Of a DNA stretch of 64,000 bases, positions 27,958-41,990 are shown in pieces. Made by a program: the position numbers and the translations under genes. The notes under the pieces were generated by a model. The model was not told the origin of the DNA, did not search any database, and saw nothing but the letters and a program-made list of their open reading frames with translations. The stretch covers positions 4,631,803-4,695,802 of the forward strand of contig NC_135568.1 in NCBI RefSeq assembly GCF_964340395.1. Reading direction: 5' to 3'. The DNA is from Glandiceps talaboti. Lineage: Eukaryota; Hemichordata; Enteropneusta; Spengelidae. Numbering within the stretch: position 1 is the first letter of the stretch; each line of letters opens with the position of its first letter.

Positions 27958-28721
27958 GTAAGTGGACTGATAACTAACTTTTATGCCAAATTTTAGAACT
28001 ATTTTTGAGGGCTTTCGTTATGCGGGATTGATAAAAATATGGATATATTTATTACACTGATATATCCATGATCAAATTACTTTTCTGTGTTAATGAAAAA
28101 TACAGCGCAGATAAAACCAGCGTCACCATGGTTTCCCTGTAACACTAATGTCATGTACATATTTTTGAAAAAAAATTCAATTTCACTGAAATTGAAAAGC
28201 ATTACACAGAATTCTGAGGAAACAGTATTTATGAACGATATGCTAAAGTAAAGTGTGTACATAGTGCAGCATTCCCACACTATATAAAACTAATGACAGT
28301 CAGCATTGGAAGTATAGGGTGAACATGGCGCAAAAGAACGTTTGTCGTAAATTTGTGACCCAGAGAATCAATATTAAGGAAATTTATGTGAGAAATATTT
28401 ATTTTTAATATATTGTCTTTTTATGCTATACTTGAAAATTCTCTGTTTTCAGATCATAAAATTACGTACCTTCGATCTACGCAGCGAAAACTATGATCGT
28501 TACCCTGGCCCCAGTTTTCGAGGCGTAGATCATCTGAAAAATACAAAAAACACAACTAAAATGTTCTAAGTAGAAACTTGGTTGTGCTTTAGAATAATGA
28601 ACGAAAAACATAAGAAAAATCAAACTCTAATGATGTTTGTAGTGGTACCGAAACGACCAGGGTAACAAAAAAGTGGTATCGAATCGACCAGGCCGAATCG
28701 GTCAGGTCCCGAAAAGACCAG

Positions 28722-28920
28722 CACCCCACAGTTTTAATGTGAGACATTATACAGTTTTAATGTGATACATCATACATGTAGTTTTAATGTGAGACACCAA
28801 ACAGTTTTAATGTGAAACATCACACAGTTTTAATGTGAGACATCACACAGTTTTAATGTGACACATCACAGTTTTAATGTGAGACATCAAACAGTTTTAA
28901 TGTGAGACACCAAACAGTAA
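28722..28920 (+). repeat. 24-bp minisatellite
   Basis: About nine copies of CAGTTTTAATGTGAGACATC plus ACA or AAA variants, about 770 bp downstream of the gene 2 donor. Confidence 0.9.
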
Positions 28921-28984
28921 GGGAACACACATTTTTGGTGCATTACAAGAAGTCACTATACATGAGTGGTGTAGCAAATTTGCT

Positions 28985-29060
28985 TTTAATGAGGACATGC
29001 TGACCGACCGAATACAATAAAATACAATACAATACATCTTTGTTATCCCAATAATAGACA
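28985..29060 (-). mobile_element. Retroposon 3' tail (LINE/SINE-like)
   Basis: On the minus strand it reads GGGATAACAAAGATGTATTG then TATTGTATTTTATTGTATT. The GGGATAA-CAAAG-(TATTG)n pattern is a common 3' end of invertebrate LINEs and SINEs. The body of the element could not be delimited. A similar ATTGTATTGTATTG run is at 57592. Confidence 0.4.
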
Positions 29061-30534
29061 ATTGAAAGGTGACAATACTACTGTTTATAAAAATGACAAT
29101 GCTATAAATACAACTTCCAGAAATAAGTAGAGAGGTTTATAACTGAAAAAGAGATAATAACATGACAATGAATATACAATGTAAATAATGTCCTGGGTGT
29201 TCATTAGTTATTTCTGATATTGAATTGTTTTTGAAATGATTTAAATAGATGGATATATAGCTCTGTAGGTTGTCTATAGTGCTGGTAGGATTAGATTGCA
29301 TTTGTAAAAAATGTAAACCTCAAACTATAACACTAGGGAAGCTGGTTATTGTTTAAAATTGGGCTTTGAAACTGGGAAATGCTCTTTGTACAACTCAATT
29401 AGACTAGTGTACTGTACTCCAGTTATTTTACATACGTGATATACCACAATATCAGACACACATAATGGAACCATTGATTCTACAACAGTTGACATCGAAG
29501 CATTGAAGAACAAAAGCTGTTACAAACAAGCTTCCTTGTTAAAACTACAGACCTCTACACATTTATACTATCCTGGCCAGAAAATATCTCCCAGGTTTGC
29601 AAGGTGTTGGTGATTGATTCCGTCATGGCTTGTATAGTTACCATGGTAATGGTACAGTATTGAAGATATGTGTACTATATATATATATCTCATGGTATTA
29701 ATTTGTTATTTTATATTAATGACAATTGCAGTTTACACAGGCAAGCATTAATAATTTATTCGCTATCAAGCTTTTCACTGATTAAATTGAATATCATCAA
29801 AGTATTATTTTCATAATTAATCATTATAGACATAGCCATATTTTGTGATAATGTTCATATTGATTTAAAATTTTTGATGCCAAGGACTTTGCTACTCAAA
29901 TAGAAGGTGAGGATATGATATTTGTTTTGTTATTATTTATTAACTTTCGAACCCAACCCTGTATTGAGTGTCATATTGTCATTATCCATCTCTCTTTTAT
30001 TTCTTTTTTTTTACCAAGGTTTTGTAATCATTTATATATTTGGGTAAATAAACCACTTTAATATTAAACTTATTAAGTATAAGCATATATCCATTGGAGA
30101 GCTCTCACCAATGTCTATGTTACAAGTAAGGAGAAATGAAATTAATTTGTTGTATCATGGATGTATTAAGGAGAGATGCATCCATGGTTGTATGGACAAC
30201 AAGAAGTCATTTCTATTAAAACATTGGTCGTACCTCAGAAATTAAAATGATTTCGCCAGTACTTTGTTCAAGAGAAGTCCAAGAAAAGAAAGGCTCACAA
30301 TGCAAAAATGTAGGAATAGAGAACAGAATGATCTAAAAATATTAATGCATGATCTTATAATTTCAAAATGGCCACAGCTGAGTCTGTGCTATTGGAAAAT
30401 AGTAGAATGACAGATCTCACAAAATAAGATGATGGATAGCTGAATTTCTTTTATTTGTTTCAAAAATGACCAGGAGCAAGCTTTCATGTGGCAAAGTTTT
30501 GGGCGTCTTAGCTACTTTAATTTTAAACAACTTG

Positions 30535-30625
30535 ATCTTCATTCTTGGCAAGCTAGGGAGTGTTTCCCAATCCTAGACTTACATGTAACTTAAGGCAACT
30601 CCCTAGTTTGAATACAAAAATTGTG
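30535..30625 (+). repeat. Isolated monomer fragment of the 50-kb satellite
   Basis: AACTCCCTAGTTTGAATACA plus AAAATTGTGT matches AACTCCCTAACTTGAATACA plus AATGTGT in the 115-bp satellite, with a preceding ACTTAAGG-like segment. This suggests the satellite unit exists as a dispersed sequence. Confidence 0.5.
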
Positions 30626-31186
30626 TATGCCCACTACTATACATCTTTTGTCCATTCCATGTACCTTGTTCAAGTATTCAAACCTAATTACCATTTGTAT
30701 ACATGTACGCATGTACAGGTCATGTGTTGACCTACTACATATCTTGCCTTGATATTCTGAGAAAGAATATTGCTTTGAAACATGAGGATTGTATTTATTC
30801 ATCAGGACTGTTCTACTCATTTCTTTTGCAGTCCTACTACATGTACATGTACATGTATGTACATGTTAACATTCAGATATATTCAGGTGTTTACCTAATA
30901 TGTCTGAAGCTTGCCGATTAATACCTTGATAAAGAATTTTTATTCAAAACGTCAGATTTTACATCTATTTATTCGGACTGACTTACAAGTTCCATATACA
31001 TGTACATTTCTTTACATGTACATGTATATGCATACAAATGGTAAATATGGGGATGCGTCAATGGAAATAAAACACAAAGCAAACAATAGTGAATCGTTTT
31101 AAGGATGAGAAGCATGTTCATACAGCTATTCATGTCAATTCAAATTGTCTTATACTTGTGAATCTATAATTTTTGAAAAGAAAAGT

Positions 31187-31330
31187 CTATGGGACAATCG
31201 CACAATGTCATACAAATTCAATAAGCGAACTCAGTTCATTTAGGGGGAGAGGGAGGCGTCAATGCAATTGCTGAACTGCATTTTCACACTTCTAACGAAA
31301 TTTTGAAAATTTTCACCATTTTAGTGGTAA
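31187..31330 (+). repeat. Dispersed repeat R3, copy 2
   Basis: GGGACAATCGCACAATGTCA, TGAACTGCATTTTCACACTT and AATTTTGAAAATTTTCACC parallel the intron 20 copy. A related GGGGGAGGGGGAGGGG tract recurs near 31.61 kb. Confidence 0.55.
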
Positions 31331-32241
31331 CAGCATTTGTATAAGTTTACATTGTTGTACTACTGAGATGTTGATAAGTTGATAAAAATGTACTTCTAAT
31401 GCGAGATACAGTGCTGGGTTTCTGGTAGTATTTTGATGTACACCGTCATCCCAGTAAACAAGTTCATAAGGTTGGAACTTAATGTTTACCATCATGTGTT
31501 TACAGTGTACATGTACATTGCAGCCATGGTAGTGGTATGACCGCTACAATTTTCATCATGGTTTACATCATATAAAATGTGTGCTGTCACACTTGTGAAC
31601 ATTCATTTAGGGGGAGGGGGAGGGGTTTTTGTCCAAAATGAACGCTGTTCGTTTATTGAGCTTTTGCAACATTGTGGGATCTTCCCTAATATTTTTATTA
31701 ACTGTTCATGTGAAATTCAGTCTGCCATATATTTATACGACATACGTTGAAAATTCTACACTTGTCTGTACGTGTAGAGTCAATTTTTTTTGAAAATACA
31801 ATGTACAGCTAAGCTTGTCAGCCAAATTCAAAGAGATGTATTGTACCCAACTTATCATTACCAACATTACAGCGGTACCCCCAGTTACAGAGACATTATA
31901 TGATTAATGTGTTAAATATTTGGTTGGTTTTCAACTCAGTGTTAAAATAATAAAATAATTCACTATATAATAATGGTCCCTGCAAAGTCAGCTTGCTCCC
32001 ATGGTTTCTAAGTTGACCCTTGGGTGAACCATATAGAAAGAAACTAGGGAAGGAAGGAAGGAAGACAAACCAATGATGTCATTATGAACGTGTATAGGAA
32101 GTATAGTTTCTATAACATCATGAAGTGAAAGGCACTCCAGTCTGACTCTCATGGAATAGAACTTATACAAATATAACACTACATGTATGTATGTTCATCA
32201 TGGAAGCACTATGATTCATACACAAGTTCTCTCTTCTTCCA

Positions 32242-32386
32242 CTTTTGATTGAGAAACAGACATATTTCAAACAAATTACTTGTCCTTCTTCAGTGTCTAA
32301 CTGGATTGGATCACTCTGTCAGATCCAGTTAGACACTGAAGAAGACAAATGATTTGTTTGAAACATGTCTGTTTCTCAATCAAAAG
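32242..32386. mobile_element. Foldback element M9, copy 1
   Basis: Arms of about 70 bp around a loop of about 10 nt: CTTTTGATTGAGAAACAGAC to GTGTCTAACTGGATTGGATC, then the complement GATCCAGTTAGACACTGAAG to CTGTTTCTCAATCAAAAG. Flanks ATTCATACA and TGTATGAAT are also inverted. A diverged relative is at 25.56 kb. Confidence 0.78.
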
Positions 32387-35300
32387 GAATTTGTATGAAT
32401 TATACAAATATTAGATTTAAAGTCACAGATTTAAGAATAAGACAGATAATTGTGAAAACACAAAATATACACTAAAAAATAAATATGAAAAATACACAGG
32501 ATCATTCATTTGGTCACGACCACTTTTCTGGCATTGTTGAATACGGTACCAGGGTATTAACGTACAATTGTACTATCCTGGCAATATTGTTCTCCCAGAA
32601 CAAAGCAGCTTTGTACCAAGGTGTCAAGCCCTTCTATAATTTCTGAATGGCATCTGAAAATCATACTCCAAACTTTTTCATTTCATGCAAGTGGTGGTGG
32701 AAAAAATAGCGACCAGACCAAAGATTCTTTCCTCTTGGTCTCTAACTGGCAACTAAAAATGATGTTACAAGTCTCAGAGCCATCTTGCTATTAAAGTATT
32801 CATGTGAGAATGTTATTTTTCTGCAAGTAGATGGCATTGTGTCTATCACTGTTGCATGGTGCTAAAACACCATCCTCAGCACCTAGGCAGCCATGCTCAT
32901 TGCTTGGCAGGTTACTTCCATGCTTCAAAAGTGTTCTACTATCCTTGAGCTTAGTTTTTGAATGACAATCTTGTAACTTTCACATGAAGAAATATGGCTG
33001 ATCACCATTTCCATATGTGTCATTGTCATATCAGAGTATATTTCTGTATTGAAGATGTTTATATTACTGATACTGACCATTATACAGATTACCATGTTAT
33101 TGATATTATTATACAATGTAGATCACTGGTAGGCCAAAAAAAAATTGTTTCCGATATCATGGTCTTATTAAATAGGGTAAGTCAGTTAGCATTGTATTTT
33201 ATTTACTTTTATCTTTTTAATTTTTTTCTATTTTGAAAAATATTGCTTCGACCCAAACCAAACAAAATGTTGGTCAGAATACCCCTTCTGTGATAGTTTG
33301 ATGAAATATATATACATTGTACAGACATCACTGGGGAAAGAAAACAGACAGTGCATGAAGGCAGGGCAAGAAGGCAAAGAATTTCTTATCTTTTTATAGG
33401 GTCAGCAGTTTAAACTAGGGTTGGTTAGGTTATCTGAAACACATTTTTTTTATTTTACCTTACCATGTTATTGATATGTAAGTTTTTATGCAAATTACAA
33501 TGTTATGATAGGTGAATTATTAATATTATGCAAATTACCATCATCCATGTAATCTACGCTGGTGTATGGCATGTGTGATATATTGATGCTGTCTCATGTG
33601 TCATGATCCCTTACTTTGTTGAAACGTGTATATTCTGCAAATGTCAAAAGATATGAATGATTACAATATGTAAATGTTATCCTGGTAAATCTTGGCTGCC
33701 TAGGACATTTTTTTGCTTGTATTCTGTTTCACTTCAGACCAGGCAAGCAACACATGCATGATTCCAAAGATTTCATAAATTCTTAATAAGGTAAAATACA
33801 CCCAAGGGAACACTTTCTATGGAAAATGAAATTTCTTGAAATCACTTCAAACTCTGCCATATGGAAACTTGTATCATCAGGTCCTTTTGAAATCAGAAAT
33901 TCGATTTGGGGTTCATGTCTTGTTCTCAAGTAATTTGAAATTTCTTTTCTCGTAGAGTCAGCACTGTATTCATCAACCAATATATTGGATTCTAAAATGG
34001 CTTAAATTTGTAAAGTGACACTCTAAATTTTTCCTGATTATTGTTAAGCGTGAATGTAAGTTTTCTGAACAAAGTACAAATGTAACAGTAAAAATTTGCA
34101 GATTTTTATTTAGGAATCACATATTTGTACTTGTACCATGGTATGTTAAATATTGGTTATAGGTTACATATACAATTTATTTGCAATGAAGGCCACAAAC
34201 CCAAAGAGCTTATACAAAACAAAATATAGTTTTGAAAAAGATAATGGAAGCATTGTATGAAAACTTAGGTTCTCATTTTGAAAGAATATTCAATGAAACA
34301 TGCCAGCTCATTTAACTTTGTGTCATTTTGTGAGCTTACGAGTGATATAAATTTATCATATGATGGGTTTTCGTAAAACTGCCTTAGGAGGAATTTCCTT
34401 CTTAGTTCATCATAATGAGGACAGCATGCTAAGAAGTGATACTCGTTTTCTGCAACGGAAACATTGTCTAAGTTACAGAAGTTACAATAACGTAAGTTTT
34501 CTGGAATGTTTTGATGTCTTCTATCTCAGTATTCAGATCATGAGAGGAACAACGAAATCTAGACATTGCAATTCTAAACTTACATGTGTAGATAGACACA
34601 TTTCTCAGGTATGTTAAGTGCTATCAGGAAGTATAACCTACTATAAACTATATGCTCTGTTTGTTTTGAATGACCTAGATGCATTGTATTGTTTTGAAAG
34701 AAGGCTAACATTAATCACACACACACAAGTTCTTTTTGTATTGAATTTTAGACTAAAGGGGAGCAAGGGACTCTTTTGGTAACAAACTACTCTTAACATG
34801 TAGCTTACCTGTAGGTGTGAAGAACTAACGCTAAGTACTACACTTCCCATCATTGACTTTTCTTTCATCCATCTCATTGCCATCTCATCAGATCAGATCA
34901 TCAGATGGATGAGCAAAAAAATTAAAAATCTAAATGTCAAGTAGAATAGTGTAGTGTTAGTCCTTCATGTCTAATGTAGGCTACCACAACATCTAGATTT
35001 GAACTGTGTGAACTAATAACCAGGAAGAAGGATATATTCAAAAGGTTCTTAATCAGCAAAAAAGCCATAATTTTTGCCAGAATTGACATCCAAACTTGGC
35101 TTCCACCTCAGAAATGAGAGATTCCTGTTTACCTGAATGAAATTTCATTTCAACTCCATTGAAAAAACAAATGCGGCATTAATGCCATTATTTCTCTTGA
35201 AATTAGATTCCAGAATCAACAATTTAATGTGGAACAGTGTAGTTGTATGGGTCTTGGTGGGTTAATTTGTTTCACACAACATTTAAGTACCTTCACTTTT

Positions 35301-35475
35301 ATTTCAATTACTGAAAAATGTAGAATCTTAATGTCTTGCATCTGGTATAACTGTCATCAGGCATTCACATACATGTACAGTATATGATACAAAAATAATT
35401 TCATGACACAATTTTTTGGTGTACATTCTTTACATTCATGTTTAGCAAATCGTTAAAAGCCAATGTTTCAATTCC

Positions 35476-35508
35476 AGGCATGTCAAATTTGGATAGAGGG
35501 CACACTGA
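35476..35508. mobile_element. Solo right end of hAT-like MITE M5
   Basis: GGCATGTCAAATTTGGATAG then AGGGCACACTG matches the right terminus at 19597-19625. The rest of the element is absent. Confidence 0.65.
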
Positions 35509-36308
35509 CCTACATATACATATAAATATTAATAAATGATGAATCTTTCTGTCTGTTACTGACTTAGTCTGAAAGGTTCAGTGGTTGGTTCGCGTGTGTA
35601 ACCCCTCGCTACCCAGTGAGCAGATAACATAAACGGAAACAACGACCGGATCTTTCTGTCTATTATAGACTTTGAGCTTTCATTGTTATATTATCACTCT
35701 ACTGTTTAATATTACATTTACCCTGATAAAGTGAAAAAAAAAACATGTACATGTATTGCTGGGAAACAACCAGCTGTAAATAGTTTATTATTTGTGCATT
35801 TCAAACAAACACTTTGTTACTGGTACATTATTGATTGATTTAAGATTCTGGTTTTACTTTCATTTCCAGATTGACATTTTTTCCATAACCAGCTGTTTTG
35901 TCAAATTTATAGTGGCAAAACCCAAATACTGTATATATGGTTCATGAAGACTAACAATTATGTGCAAAAAAACCACATTAGTACTACTCTGGTAATCCCA
36001 GTTTACATGTACTTATAGGGGTTCTCACTTAGCCAGTTAAGTCGACTCTGGGTCGACTCTAGTCTTACCTAACATAAAAAAAATAATAATATGTTGACTC
36101 TGAGTTGGGTTAAATTTATGTAAGGTACAATGAGGGGTTTAGAGTTGACTTATCTTTAGTGTGTGACACAAAATTCCAGGTTCCATGGTTAAAGTTCAGG
36201 GTTGCTGCTAAATGATTGTATAACAAATGAAAGCTATGCTAATATTGGATGACTTTGGTATGTGGTCTGTGTCATATACAAAAATTGAATGAAGTCCTAA
36301 ATCCAGCT

Positions 36309-36575
36309 TATTAGTATTAGATAGACACAAAATAATATTGTTTGATGTGGTAGATTATTCAAGTTGGTGATAGCAGTGCCTTCGTGAATCTCATCACCCT
36401 GCAATCAAGATACACTGTAGTATAAATATTGGAAGTCCCCAAAAATGTACTCTGCAAGATCATAAAAGTCAATACCACCTTACTGTGAGTGCAATGAAAT
36501 AAACTTCCATTCAATACGTTATATCAACATGCCACAACAATAGTTTAGATTATGTCTACTCTCGTAAAAAACCGC
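36309..36575. mobile_element. MITE family M1, copy 3
   Basis: Shares GATGTGGTAGATTATTCAAG, the TATTGGAAGTCCCC segment, CTTCCATTCAATA and the CAACAATAGTTTAGATTATG right end with the other copies. The TIRs are more diverged than in copies 1 and 2. Confidence 0.72.
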
Positions 36576-37019
36576 AACCTCGATTGCCAAAGTAGTATAC
36601 AATGTATGTCAGCTGACTGCCTCCTTCCTTGGTCAGATTATAATCAAATGAAGTTTCTCAAGATTTTTAATATTCATTGATTCATTATCAAAATATTTTA
36701 ACACAAATCTAATATTTTTTGAAATTAGAAATTGAAGATAGTTTAGGTAGACTTTTGCATTTATAAATATACCCTCAGGTATTTAGATGCATCCATCTAT
36801 GATTTATGTATGTGTAGGTTATAGATTATGGAGTGGGTGGTTATTATATTGAAAATGTCTGCGTTATTTGAAATGAGTACAAGTACATTTAGGTGATGTG
36901 TGAGTCGTGATGTTTGCATATTATCAAGAAAATATTCACTATAAGATGAAAGAGTAGTTCAGTATGTATTACTAATTACAATATGATGAATTTATGATAT
37001 ATATAATGAATAAGTGGTT

Positions 37020-37364
37020 TATTAAAGTAGCCATATGGATGAGGATTAGGTATTTATTTTTGATTTTTGATTTATAAAATATTTATCACGGCTTCCTACT
37101 TGAAAAAGCAATGTCAAACAACATTGACAAAGTCTGTGGTTGCAACTCAATAAATTGCAAAAAGCTAAAAGTATGTAAAAGTTTGTTATTGTATACATAA
37201 TTAGAAAGATTTTACACATTTATTAATCTTTTGCAGTATAGTGAGTTACAAACAAGGACTTGGCATATGTTGTTTCACATTGACTTTTGAATGTGAAAGC
37301 TATGATAAAATTGTTATATAAATTAAAAATCCAAAATAACCTCATCTACATGGCCACTTTAAGT
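37020..37364. mobile_element. Foldback element M2, copy 2
   Basis: Same order of segments as copy 1: AAAGTAGCCATATGGATGAG, CGGCTTCCTACTTGAAAAA, a GTTTGTTATTGTATACATAA centre, GGACTTGGCATATGTTGTTT, CATGGCCACTTTAA. It is less symmetric than copy 1, so it is older or a different subfamily. Confidence 0.82.
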
Positions 37365-38633
37365 TTCATCCCAAACAGAAATGGTTACAAACCATGGGAG
37401 AAAACAGAGACTGGTGACAAAAACTTGGAAAAGGGGGATGGATAATATTTGATTTTCTGGTTCCAAGATGCATTGCGCAAGATGGTGTCGCTTATGTTGT
37501 AATATTTAATATTGTCTTTATTACGTTTAAAATAACATTTTTATCAGGAAATGTTGGAAGACATGTTAACATCTTAAATGGTCTTTGATTAGGAGTGATT
37601 TTATAGAAACTTAAAGACTAAATGGCATCAGTGACAGACAGTGATTTTACAGGTGAACCCAGGGTTTGGTCAAGTGACAACCATCCCCCTGAATAGCACG
37701 TGTAAACTCCTCAGTGCATACACATTACATGGCATTGTATGCATCTTGGAGATGTATGGGAGTTTGGAAATAGCTTGGAGTTAACCTCGCTTGACCCCGT
37801 ACCATGGAACATTGTGGATGGTACATTGTGAGTGACAACACGTAGGTTATACAAGAGGACAAGAATAGAGAACAGTATAGATGTACATATACACAAAAGT
37901 TCACACATGATGTACTTCTGATGGTTCATAAACCCTATAAGGTCACTTATGTAGTGATTTTATTTGTAGCCATTCAAATGACAGTAAAAACCAATTGAGC
38001 TGCAAAAGGAAGTAAACCAAACAAATCAAGCTGATAAAAAACTCAAAATATTTCTACAGTATGTTCATATCAAAATCAACAATCACAATCGTATGTAGTG
38101 TTTGTTTATTTGGGAAACCAGTCACAAGAAGAAGTCAGTGAGATTGGGGTAACTATGATGTCATTTCCTCAAATGTTCTCCCACAATTCCTTGCAGGAAA
38201 TCCCTTAAATGTCAGAGCAGAAGAAGGGCTTCATATGATTTCAAACTTGTAGAAGTTACATTGTACAAGGCACTTTTATTATTTGTGTACATTATGATGT
38301 ACCATCTCATTCAAAATACTAGTAAGCTGGATTGTAAAGTGGAAAGGATTGTTTCTACAGCTGTTGTCTTTTGAAAAATACGCCATATGGTAGAACGTTA
38401 ATGGAGTCTCCTGTCTATGATTTTACACATTAATATATGCCCTTTGAGACTGACATGATGTGTATAAAATATTTATCAAGTTCTAACAGATGAGTAGGGT
38501 ACAGCACAGGAATCCATGGGTCAGTAACATTAGTATTGGAGTATCCTTGTTTCAACAGACAGCTGGTGCAAGCATTACATGTAACATAGGGCTGTTGCAG
38601 GTAATATTACATAACATAGGGCTGGTGCAGGCA

Positions 38634-38660
38634 TTAACCCTTTCAGATTAGTTCCACTGA
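38634..38660. mobile_element. Solo M6-like terminus
   Basis: TTAACCCTTTCAGATTAGTT matches the M6 left end, but no right end was found within several hundred bases. Confidence 0.4.
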
Positions 38661-39239
38661 ACTATTTCCATGGTCCACATCAGATAATAATTGTGTATTT
38701 CTTTTGTATCATACATGTATGTTTCTTTGAAAGTGTAGCTTATTGCATTTGAAGTTGGTCTGTGTGTGTATGTGTAAACAAACATCCTGTGTCATCAGTG
38801 AAAGGCCAAGGCATCTTCATTTGTACTATATTGGATAGTTTCCATGGTAACAATTTTTATTTCAATTGGATCTTACATGAATAGAAACTGTAAAATCAGA
38901 AAGAAAGAAAGAAACATGAATGTGGCTAGCTTTCGGTCTGTGTAGTAAGGTGTGAAGAGAAATTGGACTTGTGAAAAGTAAGGTGTCAAAAGGGCAAGTA
39001 CTTGAAGACGTGTCAAAATCGAAAGACTAAGATGTAAACACGCTGTATGTGGGTGGAGAAATTGATGCTATAGTGTAGTACCCTTGGATGTATAAACAAA
39101 AAAAATGTAGTAGTCCATTCTATCCTGAGTACATGTTTGTTCAAGGCAATAATAATTTTTTGGGGAAAAATATAAAATATATAAAAATAGAAAATACACT
39201 AATTTTATATGTTTTATAGCACCCATTTGTTTCTGTATG

Positions 39240-39535
39240 GTTTAAGTCCTTGGGTAAGATTTGAACCATGGCAGTGCCTCAGTCAACCCAGCTGTATAAT
39301 TGAGGACCTAGTAGGATAGAGGTTGCAATGTGAATGCTTTAATCCTATGCACTTATAAAGGCTGCATGGATTGTATGCTCCCCAGTTAGTTGAGGAAGTG
39401 TAAAGGGTTGCTGTGCTGCCATTGATCTGTGCCAGGGGTAATAATTGTGAGTGCCTTGAACTCTCAGGAGGAAAGACACATCATAAATTTGCATTATTAT
39501 GATTAATAATGATGATGATAATGATGATGATGAGA
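39240..39535 (+). mobile_element. Retroposon-like element with ATT-rich tail
   Basis: GATTTGAACCATGGCAGTGC, CTCAGTCAACCCAGCTGTAT, GAGTGCCTTGAACTCTC and ATAAATTTGCATTATTATGA are in the order typical of 3' ends of invertebrate LINE/SINE retroposons, which end in a trinucleotide tail. The 5' limit is uncertain. Confidence 0.5.
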
Positions 39536-40036
39536 AAGATATGCATATAAATTTGGCGTCAAGTTTTTGGCATGGTTTGTAGAGGGAGGATTTTATGATG
39601 CACACATATCAATACTATAGTTATGATTGATATGATATACTCCAGAGTCCAAGGTAAACATACTCTTCAAATGATATTATTGTATTTGTAATTTCCCCAG
39701 TTGCTCTTATTGAGGTATTTCCATTAGAGAGATTTTTCATGCACAAAGTTACATCCTGTAAGAGTCCCAAAAGATGTACTGTACTAGGTATCATGAAAAA
39801 GCATTTAAGTATTCCGTGTATTACTACGATACTTATCTGCTCAAGTTCCTAATTTGATCATGTAGTAATTTCCTGATGTTGCTAGAAAATCCAAATGTAC
39901 ATGTTGGTAATATGCACCTTCCCAAATGATGTTGTAAAGTAGAACAATGCATAGGAAGTTAATGTGTTCGTAATGTTGCGCTGAATTTGATGAGTACATG
40001 TATTTGCTTCATCTGAAGAAATCTGAATTACTACAT

Positions 40037-40037
40037 G

Positions 40038-40071
<34 letters not shown>
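40037..40071 (+). repeat. AAT microsatellite
   Basis: About eleven AAT units following CATGAT. It may be the reverse-oriented tail of an undetected retroposon, but nothing next to it supports that. Confidence 0.85.
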
Positions 40072-40283
40072 AAAACTGACAGAGTACCATAAATCCACAA
40101 CTTCACAACAATACAGCATAAAAGACAAAAACGAATACTGCAGTAAAAGCGTGGCAAACACAAAAGTTCAAAGTCATGTCAAATTCATAATAAAAAAGAT
40201 AAAATCACAGATAAAAAACTGAAAGTGTGGAACTAAAATTAAAAAAAAGTGTACCAGCTCCTTCTCTGTTCAGATATGGTTGT

Positions 40284-40672
40284 AAGGCCAACTAAAAAAA
40301 GTTGTTTGGTTCCGGGTACCCGACTCCATCTAGTTTTTCATGCCGACCCTAAACTTTTTTTTACGTATTCGAGAAAAAATAATAATAAAATCGCGAAAAA
40401 TCATGAAGTCTCGCAAGAAATAGTTGATGCGGAAAATGACCTAAACATAAAAAGACAATAAAAAACTATTCTTCCAATTTGTAATGGCTGTACATGTGAT
40501 AGGAAGAAATAAACAACACAGAGACCATTTGGAAAACAATGGAAAACCTGAACTAGACACTCACACATGAAAAAAATATATAATAAAATAAAATAAAAAA
40601 TGTACCTACCCACCTATTTCAAAATTGAATGTACCGGTAATCGGAACCACACAATTTTTTTTTACACCTAGT
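40284..40672. mobile_element. MITE M7, copy 1
   Basis: An element of about 390 bp. The left end carries AAAAAAAGTTGTTTGGTTCC then GGGTACC; the right end, reverse complemented, carries AAAAATTGTGTGGTTCCGAT then TACC. The interior (GAAGTCTCGCAAGAAATAGT, GTAATGGCTGTACATGTGAT, AACACAGAGACCATTTGG) is shared with the copy at 53.8 kb. No coding sequence recognised. Confidence 0.8.
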
Positions 40673-41059
40673 GTTATTTACATATAGTACATAGCTTCTC
40701 TGAGTCCCTGCACCATATATCATATCCCTGAAGAATACCTGGGAATTGAAGTTGAAAGCTAAGATTATCATATGCATTTTAGTGCAGTATTAAGTTTTGA
40801 TTTATTTGTAACTTCACCTACACAGATGAGCGTTCATCAAAGTGATGCTAGCCCAGTTGGACAGCCGTAGTTCTTGAGCTATTTTGTATGTCTATAACTG
40901 ACGTGTAGAATTTGTATGTACAAGGAAATTTAATATCTCTATTTTCAAAAGCTTAGTACAATTACTTAGAGAAAGTAATGCAGTCTGAAAGCATTGAGCA
41001 ATTAATTTACCAAGCAAACATCAATTGTGGGATGTGTCAAAATGTTCTGCCAGTCATGT

Positions 41060-41400
41060 ATATTCGAGTGTAAGATATGTTATATCATTCAACCCAAGTC
41101 AGGCTTCCCTCTCAGTATCTGATAAGGTGGCACAACACATCACATCTTTTGCAGGCTACTTGTCAGTGTAGCTGCTGGACCCTTGGGCAATTCTGTTACG
41201 CATCACATAGTCCAAAGGTGCTGTCGAGGGCTTGCCCGACAGCGGTAACATTATCCTCATTTTGCAAACCAGCGCTGTTATTTTCTTCCATGAGTCTGGA
41301 CGGTTTATCTCGGACGGTGCCGTAAAAGAGGCTGTGGTTTACGACAATGTTTGTTATCCTTGGCTTTTGTTTGTCAACCTCTCCAGTGCAGATTCAGGTC
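41060..41400 (+). other. Composition island, unidentified
   Basis: This stretch is noticeably richer in G+C and CG dinucleotides than its surroundings (for example GCTGTCGAGGGCTTGCCCGA, CGGTTTATCTCGGACGGTGC). Two overlapping open frames of 82 and 105 codons cross it, but neither has a recognised motif. It could be a gene fragment, an old retroposon or an enhancer. Not identified. Confidence 0.3.
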
Positions 41401-41765
41401 TAGCTACACATATATGTGTTTTGCAAACATATCCTAAATGTTTGTACAGTCAGGGTTACCATTTTTGTACTAGTCATTTAATAATCATTTGTAAACTTGT
41501 AATACTAATAAGCAAGCAATCCTTTAAAGGAGGTGGCGTACATGTGTAAAGGTATTAGCTTAATGATCATGAAATTCTACTATAGCTATATAACACTATG
41601 CCAGTGGTTTGTGACACAAATCATATTTATGTTCTGGTTGTAATGTGAATTTGAAAGCACAAATGTAGTTAGCCTGGGGTCATATATTTGTAACTGTACT
41701 GGTCAATAGAATAAAGACATACATGCAATGCTAAGCTGGAGTGACTGTGGGCTCAAAAATACATT

Positions 41766-41990
41766 TAGTATTAAATAGCAGTTCTTCTGTTGTGTGATTC
41801 TAATCACTCGTGATCAAGACAGTGTGTAAACATTGGAAGTCCCAAAAACGGTCCACTGCAAGTTCGTGACTCTCTGTCAATAAAACTCTGTGATGCCTCC
41901 CTACAGAGACTATAATTAAACCAACATCCATTCAAAAGCTTATCACTGTTGTATTAACAATACTTTGTGTCTCTCTTAAAGTAAACCAAA
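41766..41990. mobile_element. MITE family M1, copy 4 (left end lost)
   Basis: Contains TTCTGTTGTGTGATTCTAAT, AACATTGGAAGTCCC, GATGCCTCCCTAC and ATTAAACCAACATCCATTCA, closest to copy 1. The right TIR (TCTCTTAAAGTAAACC) is present and the left TIR is missing. Confidence 0.75.
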
